A stretch of DNA of 64,000 nt from Anaerolineales bacterium (GTDB taxonomy: Bacteria; Chloroflexota; Anaerolineae; Anaerolineales; Villigracilaceae), in assembly GCA_014860805.1 (NCBI GenBank), contig JACZJB010000206.1, positions 1 through 64,000 of the forward strand, read 5' to 3'. A model generated the notes under the pieces. It had not been told where the DNA came from. It saw only the letters and a program-made list of their open reading frames with translations, and made no database searches. Positions 1 through 8,645 of the stretch are shown piece after piece (the stretch's first letter is position 1; each line of letters opens with the position of its first letter). The translations under genes were made by a program, and so were the position numbers.

Positions 1-300
1 GTTTTGATCAATTTGAAGAATTTTCTACTGCGTCCCTATATCATGGGACGCAGCCTGCACATGAATGAGGCTTTGATCTTTATTTCGATCATGATTGCCA
101 CGATTCTGGAAGGCATCATGGGCGCCCTGCTGATTGTGCCATTGCTGGCTTCTGTAATTGTGGTTTATAAATATTTACAGCGCCGAATTTTGGAATTGCC
201 TCCGTTTGCAGAGGGGGACTCCCGTCAATTCAGCCCCCCTGCCGACAAGCTGCAACCGCAAGATCGAATCCCGAAACGCGAAAAGAAAAAGAATTCATGA
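1..300 (+). CDS. AI-2E family transporter, C-terminal part (gene starts before the window)
   Basis: The frame is open from base 1, so this is the 3' end of a longer gene. The visible 99 codons hold a conserved stretch ([12 protein letters not shown]) followed by two hydrophobic helices separated by a short Gly-containing turn, then a charged, proline-rich tail. This is how AI-2E/PerM-like permeases (PF01594) end; they have about eight membrane helices and about 350 residues. The family exports or permeates small molecules, and the substrate cannot be told here. The stop overlaps the start of the next gene by 4 bp (ATGA), so the two are probably translationally coupled. Family call is fairly secure, function is not. 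Confidence 0.7.
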   Translation, partial: VLINLKNFLLRPYIMGRSLHMNEALIFISIMIATILEGIMGALLIVPLLASVIVVYKYLQRRILELPPFAEGDSRQFSPPADKLQPQDRIPKREKKKNS

Positions 301-1229
301 AAATTATTTATTCAATCATTGCTCCGATCTATAATGAAATAGAGAACCTGCCCGAACTCCATCGCAGAGTGAAAGAAGTAATGGATTCGGCTGGGGAACC
401 CTGGGAACTCATCCTCGTTGATGATGGTTCTACGGATGGCTCCACAGAAAGAATCCTGCAACTTGCCGAAACGGATAAAGCCATCCGACCTGTTATCTTT
501 GCCCGTAATTTTGGACACCAGGTTGCCATCACCGCAGGCTGGGATTACGCGCGCGGCGATGCGGTTATCATTATTGATGCGGATTTGCAGGATCCGCCCG
601 AGGTTATCCTCGACCTTGCAAAAAAATGGAAGGAAGGTTACGAAGTCGTGTACGCTGTCCGTGCCGAGCGCGAAGGTGAGACGTGGTTTAAAAAATTTAC
701 CGCCGCTGTTTTTTATCGTTTGATCTATAGCATCACCGACGTAAAGATCCCTGTGGATACAGGCGACTTTCGCTTGATGGATCGTAAAGTTGTCAATGTG
801 CTCAAGCAGATGCGGGAACGTCACCGCTTTCCGCGCGGCATGTCTGCATGGGTGGGCTTCCGCCAGATCGGCGTGCAATACAAGCGAGCAGCTCGTAAGG
901 CAGGTGTGACGAAGTATCCCTTCCGCAAGATGCTAAAACTTGCCCTGAATGCCATTACAGGATTTTCTTATTTTCCCTTGCAGGTGGCAACGTACTTTGG
1001 CTTTGTTTCGGCAGGCATTTCGATTTTGGCAATTCCCATAGTCGCTGCTTTGCGCCTTGCAGGCTCTCATTTTTTTGAAGGTCAAACTACTACGTTAATT
1101 TCAGTGCTCTTTCTCGGCGGCGTGCAGTTGATCTCGCTTGGTATTTTGGGTGAATACATTGGAAGGCTTTACGATGAAGCCAAAGGCAGGCCGTTGTATA
1201 TCGTCCGCGAAGCGCCGGAAGATCAGTAA
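297..1229 (+). CDS. Family 2 glycosyltransferase, polyprenyl-phosphate sugar transferase (DPM1/GtrB/ArnC-like)
   Basis: 310 residues. The N-terminal GT-A fold begins [16 protein letters not shown] and has the nucleotide-binding VDDGSTDGS motif near residue 42 and the metal-binding DADLQDPPE near residue 93. After about residue 225 come two membrane helices and a cytosolic tail ([17 protein letters not shown]), typical of enzymes that move a sugar from a nucleotide sugar to undecaprenyl phosphate at the inner membrane face. Family members prime sugar modification of envelope glycans or lipids. Sugar and acceptor cannot be inferred from sequence alone. Start overlaps the upstream permease by 4 bp, and a strong terminator follows. 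Length is normal for the family. Confidence 0.88.
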   Translation: MKIIYSIIAPIYNEIENLPELHRRVKEVMDSAGEPWELILVDDGSTDGSTERILQLAETDKAIRPVIFARNFGHQVAITAGWDYARGDAVIIIDADLQDPPEVILDLAKKWKEGYEVVYAVRAEREGETWFKKFTAAVFYRLIYSITDVKIPVDTGDFRLMDRKVVNVLKQMRERHRFPRGMSAWVGFRQIGVQYKRAARKAGVTKYPFRKMLKLALNAITGFSYFPLQVATYFGFVSAGISILAIPIVAALRLAGSHFFEGQTTTLISVLFLGGVQLISLGILGEYIGRLYDEAKGRPLYIVREAPEDQ

Positions 1230-1246
1230 ACGATAATTGGCAGTGA

Positions 1247-1282
1247 GTCGGCGGTTATCTGAAAGGAAACCGCCGACTTTTT
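1247..1282 (+). terminator. Intrinsic terminator after the glycosyltransferase gene
   Basis: Perfect 10-bp stem (1247-1256 with 1268-1277) starting GTCGGCGG, an 11-nt loop and a run of five T. It lies 17 bp after the stop codon and separates this operon from the MATE gene. Confidence 0.85.
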
Positions 1283-1314
1283 ATCATCCCCTACAATACC
1301 TTTAAACTTATTCC

Positions 1315-2685
1315 ATGAACCTATCCTTCCTGCGAGACCGCCCCTTTCTTAAAGAAATGCTGGTGATTGCAGTCCCAATATCATTTCAGCAGCTTATCAA
1401 CGCCTCCCTCAACATGATCGACGTCATCATGGTCGGGCAGTTGGGCGAGGCTTCCATTGCCGCGCTTGGTTTGTCAAACCAGGTCTTCTTCGTCCTCATT
1501 CTTTTGTTGTTCGGTACCACTAGCGGCATGGCGATCTTCACGGCCCAATTTTGGGGAAAGCAGGAACTCGAACCCATCCGCAAAGTGCTGGGTATGAGCA
1601 TCGTGACAACAGCCTTTGTCGCGCTTCTCTTTACATTGGCTGCTACGCTCATGCCGCGCACGGTTCTCGGTCTTTATACGAACGACGCAGCCGTGATCGA
1701 GATCGGCGCGCAATATCTCAGTATCGTTGGTTTTAGTTACATTCCGGTTGCCATTGCAACTTCTTATGTTGCAGTCATGCGCAGTATTCAACTGGTGAGA
1801 CTAACAGTGATTGCAACCGTCACTGCTTTGATCTTTAAGACGATTCTTGGATATATGCTCATTTTCGGCTATGCAGGCTTCCCTGCTCTCGGGGTGCGGG
1901 GCGCAGCGATAGGCACCGCCTCCGGCTGGACTTTGGAATTGATTCTGCTAATAGGCCTGGTCTACACTCAAAGGACTCCCCTGGCAGCCAAAGACCTGGG
2001 GACACTTTTCTCTTTTGATATGATCTTCTTTCAAAGAGTATTAAAGACAGCCCTGCCAGCCATGGCAAATGAGTTGTTTTGGTCACTGGGTATCACGACT
2101 TACAATGCTATTTATGCCCATATTGGCACAGACTCGATTGCCGCGGTCAACGTCAATGCGACCATAGAGGAGCTTGGCTTTGTGGTTTTTATGGGACTTG
2201 GCAATGCCTGTGCTGTCATGGTGGGGAATCGTATCGGTGCAGGTAAAAAAGAGGAGGCGTACGAAACGGTCCGTCGTGTAATCATTCTTAGCGTTTCCGC
2301 GGCGTGGATCGTGGGGCTGGTCGTTGTTCTTCTGCGTGACATAGTCGTAGGCTTGTATGACCTGTCACCGAGCGGCATTGTCAATGTCCGCATGTTGATG
2401 TTGATGATGGCCTGCACGCTTTGGATCCGCATGTTTAACTTTTCCACTTTTATTGGCGCGTTAAGAGCTGGTGGAGATACCCGCTTTGCCCTCTTGATGG
2501 AAATTTGTTCGATTTGGTTGATCGGTGTTCCTGCTGCATATTTTGCGGCGTTTGTCCTGCATCTGCCGGTTTACTATGTGTATCTCTTTGTGATCCTGGA
2601 AGAGATTGCCAAAGCCTTTGTTAGCTTCTGGCGTTTCAGGTCGCGTAAATGGATTCATGATCTGGTCAATGAAGCGACGGTATAA
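1315..2685 (+). CDS. MATE family multidrug/Na+ antiporter
   Basis: 456 residues with about 12 membrane helices in two homologous halves. The N-terminal half opens with MLVIAVPISFQQLINASLNM, followed by the MIDVIMVGQLGE and FGTTSGMAIFTAQFWG blocks seen in MATE exporters (PF01554). The second half repeats the pattern (MANELFWSLGITTYN, GNACAVMVGNRIGAG). The family exports cationic drugs or metabolites in exchange for Na+ or H+; the substrate is unknown. There is no good Shine-Dalgarno sequence before the ATG. A possible -10 (TACAAT, 1292-1297) suggests a very short 5' UTR. The gene stands alone between two terminators. Confidence 0.9.
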   Translation: MNLSFLRDRPFLKEMLVIAVPISFQQLINASLNMIDVIMVGQLGEASIAALGLSNQVFFVLILLLFGTTSGMAIFTAQFWGKQELEPIRKVLGMSIVTTAFVALLFTLAATLMPRTVLGLYTNDAAVIEIGAQYLSIVGFSYIPVAIATSYVAVMRSIQLVRLTVIATVTALIFKTILGYMLIFGYAGFPALGVRGAAIGTASGWTLELILLIGLVYTQRTPLAAKDLGTLFSFDMIFFQRVLKTALPAMANELFWSLGITTYNAIYAHIGTDSIAAVNVNATIEELGFVVFMGLGNACAVMVGNRIGAGKKEEAYETVRRVIILSVSAAWIVGLVVVLLRDIVVGLYDLSPSGIVNVRMLMLMMACTLWIRMFNFSTFIGALRAGGDTRFALLMEICSIWLIGVPAAYFAAFVLHLPVYYVYLFVILEEIAKAFVSFWRFRSRKWIHDLVNEATV

Positions 2686-2719
2686 AAACAGGCGAGATTT
2701 TCTCGCCTGTTTTTATACC
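2679..2719. terminator. Bidirectional terminator, 19-bp perfect stem overlapping a stop codon
   Basis: Two perfectly complementary 19-nt arms (2679-2697 and 2701-2719) around a 3-nt loop, with A-runs and T-runs inside the arms so that it can end transcription in both directions. The MATE stop codon (2683-2685) lies in the left arm. It separates the convergent MATE gene and carotenoid block. Confidence 0.9.
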
Positions 2720-2804
2720 GAACCGTCCCTGCGAATTTGCCTGGTTTTGCCGGAACCAGCTTCAGTTCAAATATGAAGCGTTTTTATCTTAAATTACTTG
2801 AGCG

Positions 2805-3599
2805 TTAAGGAAGTCCTTTATAGTTGTTGGCCTTCCATGATTTGTAGCGTGCTTGGCCGATATCGGAGAGCAGTAATGTCATGCCAAATATGATGAGGAC
2901 ATTGGTGATGAAGAAAAAGATAACTTCCTCAAGCGGAAGGATGCCGAAGAATAGAATGCCAGTGGTTTGGTCTTTTGCGATTGACCAGGTGGTATCTGTG
3001 AGCGCGAGGATATCCATTAGTGAGAGATAGGTGCCGGGGACGAGGATGCCGAGCAGAACAAGCTTGCGGTGATGCCAAAGGATGTCTGCGCCATAAAGCA
3101 GTTGTGGGAAGATGGCGGGGAATGCCCAGAAAAGGGTAATGGATAAATATGTGATGGGTTGGTTGTCGCTGAAGAAGAGCGCCGAAAAAACGATCCACGC
3201 AGCAAATAAGATTAAGAATGAAATAATTCGTGCTGATTTTGATGGTTGGAAACTTTTGGAGGGTTCTGAAACTCTTCTTGCGAGGAACCACCACCATAAC
3301 CCCGAAAGGATGGTCTCCAAGACAAAAAATGTGTACTCTTCGATGGGAACGTAGCCGAATACAATGCCTGTGACCAGATCAGGGTTGTAGTACCAAACGC
3401 CTGTTGCCACCAGATAGTTGTCCCATGGCGTGGTGTAGACCACAGCTAGAATAACATGAATAAGAATCCCGATCCACACGGCGCGTCCATTTTGAAAGCC
3501 GGGGGTGGGCTTGTTGTTTTTATTGTCCCACCAGGTGATTGCGAGAAAAACAATGATAGGGAGTACGAGAAAGCGAAGGAGGAATCCGAAGTAGGTCAT
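2805..3599 (-). CDS. crtYcd: Lycopene cyclase, fused CrtYc-CrtYd type
   Basis: 264 residues, all membrane helices, in two homologous halves. Each half carries the family's Pro-x-Glu-Glu signature: PIEEYTFFVLE in the first half and PLEEVIFFFITN in the second. In actinobacteria the halves are separate CrtYc and CrtYd proteins; fused forms are known in archaea, Bacteroidetes and fungi. The enzyme would cyclise lycopene ends to beta- or gamma-carotene. The ATG at 3599, 1 nt after the upstream P450 stop, is preferred over an in-frame TTG at 3620 that lies inside the P450 gene. It is the last gene of the minus-strand block, so co-transcription with the P450 is likely. Confidence 0.88.
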   Translation of the reverse strand: MTYFGFLLRFLVLPIIVFLAITWWDNKNNKPTPGFQNGRAVWIGILIHVILAVVYTTPWDNYLVATGVWYYNPDLVTGIVFGYVPIEEYTFFVLETILSGLWWWFLARRVSEPSKSFQPSKSARIISFLILFAAWIVFSALFFSDNQPITYLSITLFWAFPAIFPQLLYGADILWHHRKLVLLGILVPGTYLSLMDILALTDTTWSIAKDQTTGILFFGILPLEEVIFFFITNVLIIFGMTLLLSDIGQARYKSWKANNYKGLP

Positions 3600-3600
3600 A

Positions 3601-4851
3601 TTAGCTATTTCTTTTCTCAATTTTCATTATCACCCCCGGGCGCGGTTCAAGGGTGGCGCCCATGTGTGGATGAATGGGATGATTTGTGAATTTAAATGTG
3701 AATGTTTTTAAGAGATGTGTCATTACAACGCGCGCTTCCGTCTGACCGAATGCTGCGCCAATGCACGCGCGCGGACCGCCGCCAAATGGAATGTAGCTCA
3801 TTGGCGGTGTTTTGCGTCCATGAGCAAAACGTTCGGGGCAGAATTCTTCAGCGTTTTCCCAGATTTCGGGGTCGCGGTGGGTCAGGTAGATCGAGTAGAA
3901 CAGCCGCTCATCCTTCGGAACTTTATTGCCGTTGAAATCCATTTCTTGTGCAATGCGCCGATTGCCAATATGGATGGGCGGGTAGAGCCGCAGACTTTCC
4001 TTGATGACATGGTCAAGCAGCGGTGATTTTTCCATGGTATCCACTTCAAGGTTGACCTGTACGTGAGTCTCAGGATGTTGGCCCAATAATGCGAAGACCC
4101 ATGCCAGCAATGCTGTGGATGTGTCATGCCCTGCGATCATCATCGTCAGCATCTGGTCACGGATGACTTTGTCGGTAAGGCCGGCGTCAATCAGATGCTG
4201 GAGTAAGTCATTCCTTCCTTTTTCTCCCCTCTTTCTCTCCTCGATTATTCGGAACAAATAATCGTCCAGTTCTTTCAGCGGTTTGCGGAAACCAGGTCGT
4301 GGAATTTTTCGCCAGATAATCCATCCGCCTGGGGAGATGTATTTGATGGCTTTGAGAATCGGGTCCCAAATTTTCGGCAAATCATCCCAAACATCTTTGC
4401 CGAATAAGGCTTGCATGATGATCAGCAGGGCGATCTTGCGGCTTTCGATGAGCATGTCCACAGTTTTGCCTTCCTGCCATTGCGAGGTGACTCTGTCGGT
4501 TTGGGCGATCATCATTTGGGTGTAATCAGCCAACCGCGCAGGATGAAGCGGTGGTTCCATCAACTTGCGATACTGATCATGTTCTTCCCCGTCCACGACC
4601 AGCACGCCGCGATGCAGCAAGTCTGTGACAGGATCGGTGTTGCGCCAGAGGACTTTTTCGCGTTCAGTAACAAGAACCTTGCGAACCGCTTCCGGGCCGA
4701 AAACAACGTATGGACGAAAACCTGGGATTGGAATTTGAAAGAAATATCCCACATGCTTTGCCATCACTTTTAAAGGACCGAGCGGGGATTTCTCTTTGAA
4801 TAATGCGCGCAATGCCGCGCGGCCAGTTTCGGGAGAGAGAGGCTTGGGCAT
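3601..4851 (-). CDS. Cytochrome P450, likely carotenoid hydroxylase (CYP175-like)
   Basis: 416 residues from the ATG at 4851, which lies 5 bp after the upstream stop. All P450 hallmarks are present: I-helix AGHDTS (residues 240-245), ExxR as ESLR (285-288), and the heme loop FGGGPRACIG with ligand Cys363. There is no membrane anchor, so it is a soluble class I enzyme that needs separate redox partners, none of which lies nearby. In Thermus the P450 CYP175A1 makes zeaxanthin from beta-carotene and is encoded near crtB, phr and a CarH homologue. The next gene here is a lycopene cyclase, so beta-carotene hydroxylation is a good inference but unproven. Another lipid substrate remains possible. 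Confidence 0.9.
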   Translation of the reverse strand: MPKPLSPETGRAALRALFKEKSPLGPLKVMAKHVGYFFQIPIPGFRPYVVFGPEAVRKVLVTEREKVLWRNTDPVTDLLHRGVLVVDGEEHDQYRKLMEPPLHPARLADYTQMMIAQTDRVTSQWQEGKTVDMLIESRKIALLIIMQALFGKDVWDDLPKIWDPILKAIKYISPGGWIIWRKIPRPGFRKPLKELDDYLFRIIEERKRGEKGRNDLLQHLIDAGLTDKVIRDQMLTMMIAGHDTSTALLAWVFALLGQHPETHVQVNLEVDTMEKSPLLDHVIKESLRLYPPIHIGNRRIAQEMDFNGNKVPKDERLFYSIYLTHRDPEIWENAEEFCPERFAHGRKTPPMSYIPFGGGPRACIGAAFGQTEARVVMTHLLKTFTFKFTNHPIHPHMGATLEPRPGVIMKIEKRNS

Positions 4852-4856
4852 ACGGA

Positions 4857-5399
4857 TTAATTTTCTCCCTGTTCGATAATGAAACAACCCGCATTGGTGG
4901 GATGATCTTCCACGAGAGTGTTTGGCTTTACTTTGCGGATGATCCATAGGATGAGGAAGTCTCCGGCTGCGGCGGTTGTGTAGAGAAGCCCGAACAAAAA
5001 TAATAAGATGCTGCCAGTGAACAAGCTGATGAGCCATGGCAAAATGCCGAGCAGAAGCCCCGGCGCATACGAACCGATGCGGTAGGGGCGAATGTCCATG
5101 AGCTCTTTGCAATGCGCGTATGGCGTGAACGTTTTCCATTGAAAGCCGAGTTTGAAAACGTTCAATGGTTTTTTTGCAAAGAACGCCCATGCGAACATGT
5201 GGATCAACTCATGTGTAAGGATTCCAAGAAGCAAAACAAATCCGTAAACGGCCATGTTCGCGTCGGGGGGGATGACGGGAATTCCATGAAGCGAAACGAA
5301 CGGAATTGTCTGAAGAATCGCGGCAGGAATAGCAATTAATAAGGATTTGCTTGAGGCTTCTTTCATGGATATGGAAATATCCTTTTTATTTTCGTTCAT
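4857..5399 (-). CDS. DUF3267-type membrane zincin (putative metalloprotease)
   Basis: 180 residues with about four membrane helices. HELIH at residues 63-67, inside a helix, is a zinc-metalloprotease HExxH motif, as in DUF3267 (PF11667) membrane proteins. The start at 5399 is preferred to an upstream TTG because AAAGGA lies 8 nt before this ATG. It overlaps the photolyase gene by 14 bp and ends 5 bp before the P450 start, so it sits in the middle of the operon. Family substrates are unknown. A role in processing a light- or stress-responsive membrane protein is only a guess. Confidence 0.7.
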   Translation of the reverse strand: MNENKKDISISMKEASSKSLLIAIPAAILQTIPFVSLHGIPVIPPDANMAVYGFVLLLGILTHELIHMFAWAFFAKKPLNVFKLGFQWKTFTPYAHCKELMDIRPYRIGSYAPGLLLGILPWLISLFTGSILLFLFGLLYTTAAAGDFLILWIIRKVKPNTLVEDHPTNAGCFIIEQGEN

Positions 5400-6759
5400 G
5401 CTCAATCCTTTGCTTTGCAGCGCTGTACGCTTTTAAGGTTCTTTCTTTTACAATTTCGCGATTTACGATTGGCATTTCAGGGTAGCCGTTCACTTTAATC
5501 TCAAAATCTGAAGGGGCGTGAATTTCCTTTGCGCTCAGCGTGCCCAGTTCAGGAACCCATTTGCGGATGTAATCTCCCTTTGGATCAAACTTTGCGCTTT
5601 GCAGCACGGGGTTGAAAATTCTAAAATAAGGCGCAGCATCGGTGCCTGTACCAGCCGTCCACTGCCAGCCGCCATTGTTTGCAGCGGGGTCGCCATCCAG
5701 CAGGTTTTCCATGAACCATTTTTCACCCCAGCGCCAATCGATCAACAAATCCTTGACCAGAAACGAAGCCACGATCATGCGCGCGCGATTGTGCATCCAG
5801 CCTGTTTGTTTGAGTTGGCGCATGGCCGCATCCACGATTGGCATACCTGTGCGTCCATCCTTCCACGCGGCGAATTCCGATTCATTATTCCGCCACGGGA
5901 TATTTGCCAGCGCAGCATTGAAAGAACCTTTGCTCACATGCGGAAAGTGATACAAAATTTGAATGTAAAACTCGCGCCAGATGAGTTCGTTAAGCCAGAT
6001 CTCTGCTCCGCGTTTTGACTCTGCGCTTCTTGCTGCGCTTATAGCCTGCCTCGCTGCGTTGACAGCTTGCCTCAGCCCAAGCATTCCGAAACGCAAGTAT
6101 GGAGAGAGAGCGGATGTTCCGTCAAGGTCCATACGATTGCGGTCATCGGCGTAAGAATAGATTCGTTTGTGCAAAAATTCTTCGAGGCGGGTTAACGCTT
6201 CCTGTTCACCAGCGGGGAAAAGCGGATTGGTTTCATGGGAAGGCAAGTTGTCAGATTTAATTCCATCGGGCGTATAAATTTTTACAGGCGTAGGAAGGAG
6301 CTTGAACCCGTTGAGTTTTGCCTTCCATGTTTTGGAATAAGGTGTGTATATGGTGTATGGCCTGCCGTCAGGTTTGAGGATATGTTTGGGATGATGGACC
6401 GTTTGACCATGAATGAGCTGCAATGGCAGGACTTTTGCAATGAGACCGTCCCGTTTGCGGGCGTGGGGGGTGAAATCTTCCTCGGCGAGGATGGTTTCAG
6501 CATGGGTTTCTTCAAACAGGTTTCGAAGAACGTCAATGGGATTGCCTTTGCGAATGACAAGGTAGGAACCGTGTGCGCGGAGATCTTTGTCTAGTGCGGC
6601 CAGCCCTTCGTAGAGAAAATTTCGTCGGCGGAGGGATTGGGAGGAAAATGCCGGATCGAGGATGAAGACTGGGATGACAAAATCAGCTGTCAGCGCGGCT
6701 TGAAGCGCAGGATTGTCGGTTAGTCTTAAGTCGCGGCGAATCCACCAGATGGCCGTCAT
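5386..6759 (-). CDS. phr: Deoxyribodipyrimidine photolyase (class I CPD photolyase)
   Basis: 457 residues, the usual length. The N-terminal antenna domain opens AIWWIRRDLRLTDNPAL. The C-terminal FAD domain has ELIWREFYIQILYHFP, GMPIVDAAMRQL, GWMHNRARM and the block WRWGEKWFMENLLDGDPAAN, all conserved in class I photolyases. It uses blue-light energy captured by FADH- to split UV-induced pyrimidine dimers. Its start overlaps the stop of the upstream unknown gene (ATGA). Placement with carotenoid genes and a CarH-like regulator matches the light-induced photoprotection clusters of Thermus and Myxococcus. A cryptochrome or 6-4 photolyase function cannot be strictly excluded. Confidence 0.95.
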   Translation of the reverse strand: MTAIWWIRRDLRLTDNPALQAALTADFVIPVFILDPAFSSQSLRRRNFLYEGLAALDKDLRAHGSYLVIRKGNPIDVLRNLFEETHAETILAEEDFTPHARKRDGLIAKVLPLQLIHGQTVHHPKHILKPDGRPYTIYTPYSKTWKAKLNGFKLLPTPVKIYTPDGIKSDNLPSHETNPLFPAGEQEALTRLEEFLHKRIYSYADDRNRMDLDGTSALSPYLRFGMLGLRQAVNAARQAISAARSAESKRGAEIWLNELIWREFYIQILYHFPHVSKGSFNAALANIPWRNNESEFAAWKDGRTGMPIVDAAMRQLKQTGWMHNRARMIVASFLVKDLLIDWRWGEKWFMENLLDGDPAANNGGWQWTAGTGTDAAPYFRIFNPVLQSAKFDPKGDYIRKWVPELGTLSAKEIHAPSDFEIKVNGYPEMPIVNREIVKERTLKAYSAAKQRIEHERK

Positions 6760-7376
6760 ACGAATTGAAGCCTCATTTTTTTGTTGTTTATTTCCAGGCT
6801 AATGAATTCTTTGCGGTCTATGGTCAACTTGCCTGTATTGTTTGCATTGTCGTTGAAATTTAGAAAGCCATACGCGCGGATGCGGGTGCGGCCGATGAAC
6901 GAGAGCGCGAGTTCACTGGTGAGGATGCCTGTCAGGTGGGCGGTGTACATGCCTGATTCGAAATTGAATTTTGATGGCGCGGGCATGCCCAGTCCGCGCA
7001 GGCCGACAGTGGTGCCCGTGATCTCTTCACTGCCTGAGAATAGGTCTCCGTTGGGCATGGCGGCGGTGTAGGTGATGAGATAGTGCGGCGAAGTGGATAC
7101 TAATTTGGCTGTGACGATTGCGCCTGTGACCGTATCTGCTTCGGAGATTTCTGCGCCTGCTGGGTTGAATTGTGGTTGGTAATAAGCCCGCCCGAAAGAA
7201 GTCGATGATGTGACTGCATACATGGCAATTTGGGCGAGAGCTTCGCTGGTTTTATTTTCAGCCAGCAGCGCAGGGACGGACATCAGCCATTGCGTTTTGT
7301 GCATACGGCGTACGACGTAGCCGAGCAGGGTGATGCCTGCAGGGGGTAATTCGTAACGGGTGATGTTATCGGGCAT
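6756..7376 (-). CDS. Unrecognised 206-residue protein coupled to photolyase
   Basis: I do not recognise a family. The product is soluble-looking, with no signal peptide or membrane segment, and rich in alternating hydrophobic residues that suggest beta strands in the second half. An N-terminal helix region (YVVRRMHKTQWLMSVPALLAE) precedes it. The start at 7376 has an ideal AAAGGAG 6 nt upstream; a TTG six bases earlier is less likely. Its stop overlaps the photolyase start by 4 bp, so the two are very probably made together. A role linked to light or DNA-damage response is inferred from position only. Confidence 0.7.
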   Translation of the reverse strand: MPDNITRYELPPAGITLLGYVVRRMHKTQWLMSVPALLAENKTSEALAQIAMYAVTSSTSFGRAYYQPQFNPAGAEISEADTVTGAIVTAKLVSTSPHYLITYTAAMPNGDLFSGSEEITGTTVGLRGLGMPAPSKFNFESGMYTAHLTGILTSELALSFIGRTRIRAYGFLNFNDNANNTGKLTIDRKEFISLEINNKKMRLQFV

Positions 7377-7424
7377 GGTCAACTCCTTTAATGGAACAGG
7401 TGACAGGTAAGCATGAAGCGGTTC

Positions 7425-8645
7425 TTAATCCGAAACGGGAATGGGCGCGGTTTTATTCTGTTTGAAGGTGGCGACGATCGGATGATTGTAGATCTTGATA
7501 AAAACGTAAACGCTAACGCCAGCCATAAGAACGGCGCCAAAGATGCCTGGCGCCCAGGTACCGATCTGCTGTAGTAATACGCCTCCTAGAATTGGGGCAA
7601 TGATGCGCGTGGAGCTTTCGACTGCGGCAGATAAACCCAGGATGCCGCCGATTTCCTGCGGAGCTACGGCTTTGGTGAGCGTGCTGGAAAGTAAGGTGTT
7701 GAGTAGACCGCCTGAGAGAGCGGTGGGAGTCATGATTACGTACAGCCAAATCACGGACGGGGCCAATGCCCAACCCAGCAGGGAAATGCCCATTAAAACA
7801 ACTGAGGCGGTGATGAGAATATCTTCGCGGTAACGATTGGTGAGGCGGCCAACAAGGAAGCCTTGCACAATGACGGAAAGCACGCCAACGTAGGTGAGTA
7901 CGAAGCCAGTGTCGCGCGCGGTGAGGTTGAATTTCGCCAGCGCATACAACGCGAAGATGGTTTGAAAAATTGCGAAGGCCAATCCAAAGAAGAAGCGGGT
8001 GATGAGGATCGAGCCAGTGAAGGGACGTTGGAATGCGACGAGCAGCGCGTTCAAAGTAACGGCTGGTCGTTTTTCGGGCATTTGATTGCGCTTCTCTTCT
8101 GTTAGTGATTCAGGAAGCCACACGTAGATCAAAATAAGATTGATGAGTGAAATGGCTGCGGCGGCAAATGCAGGGACCGCGTAGCCCCATTGGCTGAGCA
8201 GCCCGCCAGTGACGGGGCCGATGATAAAGCCGAGGCCGAAGGCTGCGCCGATCATACCCAGGCCTTTGGAGCGGCTTTTTTCGTCGGTGACATCTGAGAT
8301 GTAGGCTTGTGCCACGCTTAAGTTGCCGCCTGTGAGACCGTCTAAAATGCGGCTGGCGAAGAGCATCCATAAGGCATTGGCGAAGCCGAGCAATAAAAAG
8401 CCGAGGAAAGTGCCGAAGACGCTAAGAAGCAAAACAGGGCGGCGTCCGAAGCGGTCGGAGAGGCGGCCAAGAATCGGCGCGCCAATCAATTGCATGAGCG
8501 CGTAGGAAGCGATCAAAATCCCAGTAGTGGTTTGGTTGGCGCTGAAGGTTTCAGCGTAATACGGCAGAAGCGGAAGGATCAAGCTGAAGCCGAGCAAGTC
8601 AATAAAAACGACGAGAATGATCGAGAAGAGACGTTTGTTATCCAT
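7425..8645 (-). CDS. MFS transporter, TetA-like drug:H+ antiporter
   Basis: 406 residues with 12 membrane helices. The loop between helices 2 and 3 carries the MFS signature GRLSDRFGRRPVLL. Motif C-like Gly/Pro-rich sequence (GLGFIIGPVTGGLL) lies in helix 5, which marks DHA1-type exporters such as tetracycline pumps. The substrate is unknown. The start overlaps the SDR stop by 8 bp, with AAAGGA just upstream, so the two genes are co-translated. It lies within the carotenoid/photolyase strand, but no sequence evidence ties it to pigment export. Confidence 0.9.
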   Translation of the reverse strand: MDNKRLFSIILVVFIDLLGFSLILPLLPYYAETFSANQTTTGILIASYALMQLIGAPILGRLSDRFGRRPVLLLSVFGTFLGFLLLGFANALWMLFASRILDGLTGGNLSVAQAYISDVTDEKSRSKGLGMIGAAFGLGFIIGPVTGGLLSQWGYAVPAFAAAAISLINLILIYVWLPESLTEEKRNQMPEKRPAVTLNALLVAFQRPFTGSILITRFFFGLAFAIFQTIFALYALAKFNLTARDTGFVLTYVGVLSVIVQGFLVGRLTNRYREDILITASVVLMGISLLGWALAPSVIWLYVIMTPTALSGGLLNTLLSSTLTKAVAPQEIGGILGLSAAVESSTRIIAPILGGVLLQQIGTWAPGIFGAVLMAGVSVYVFIKIYNHPIVATFKQNKTAPIPVSD

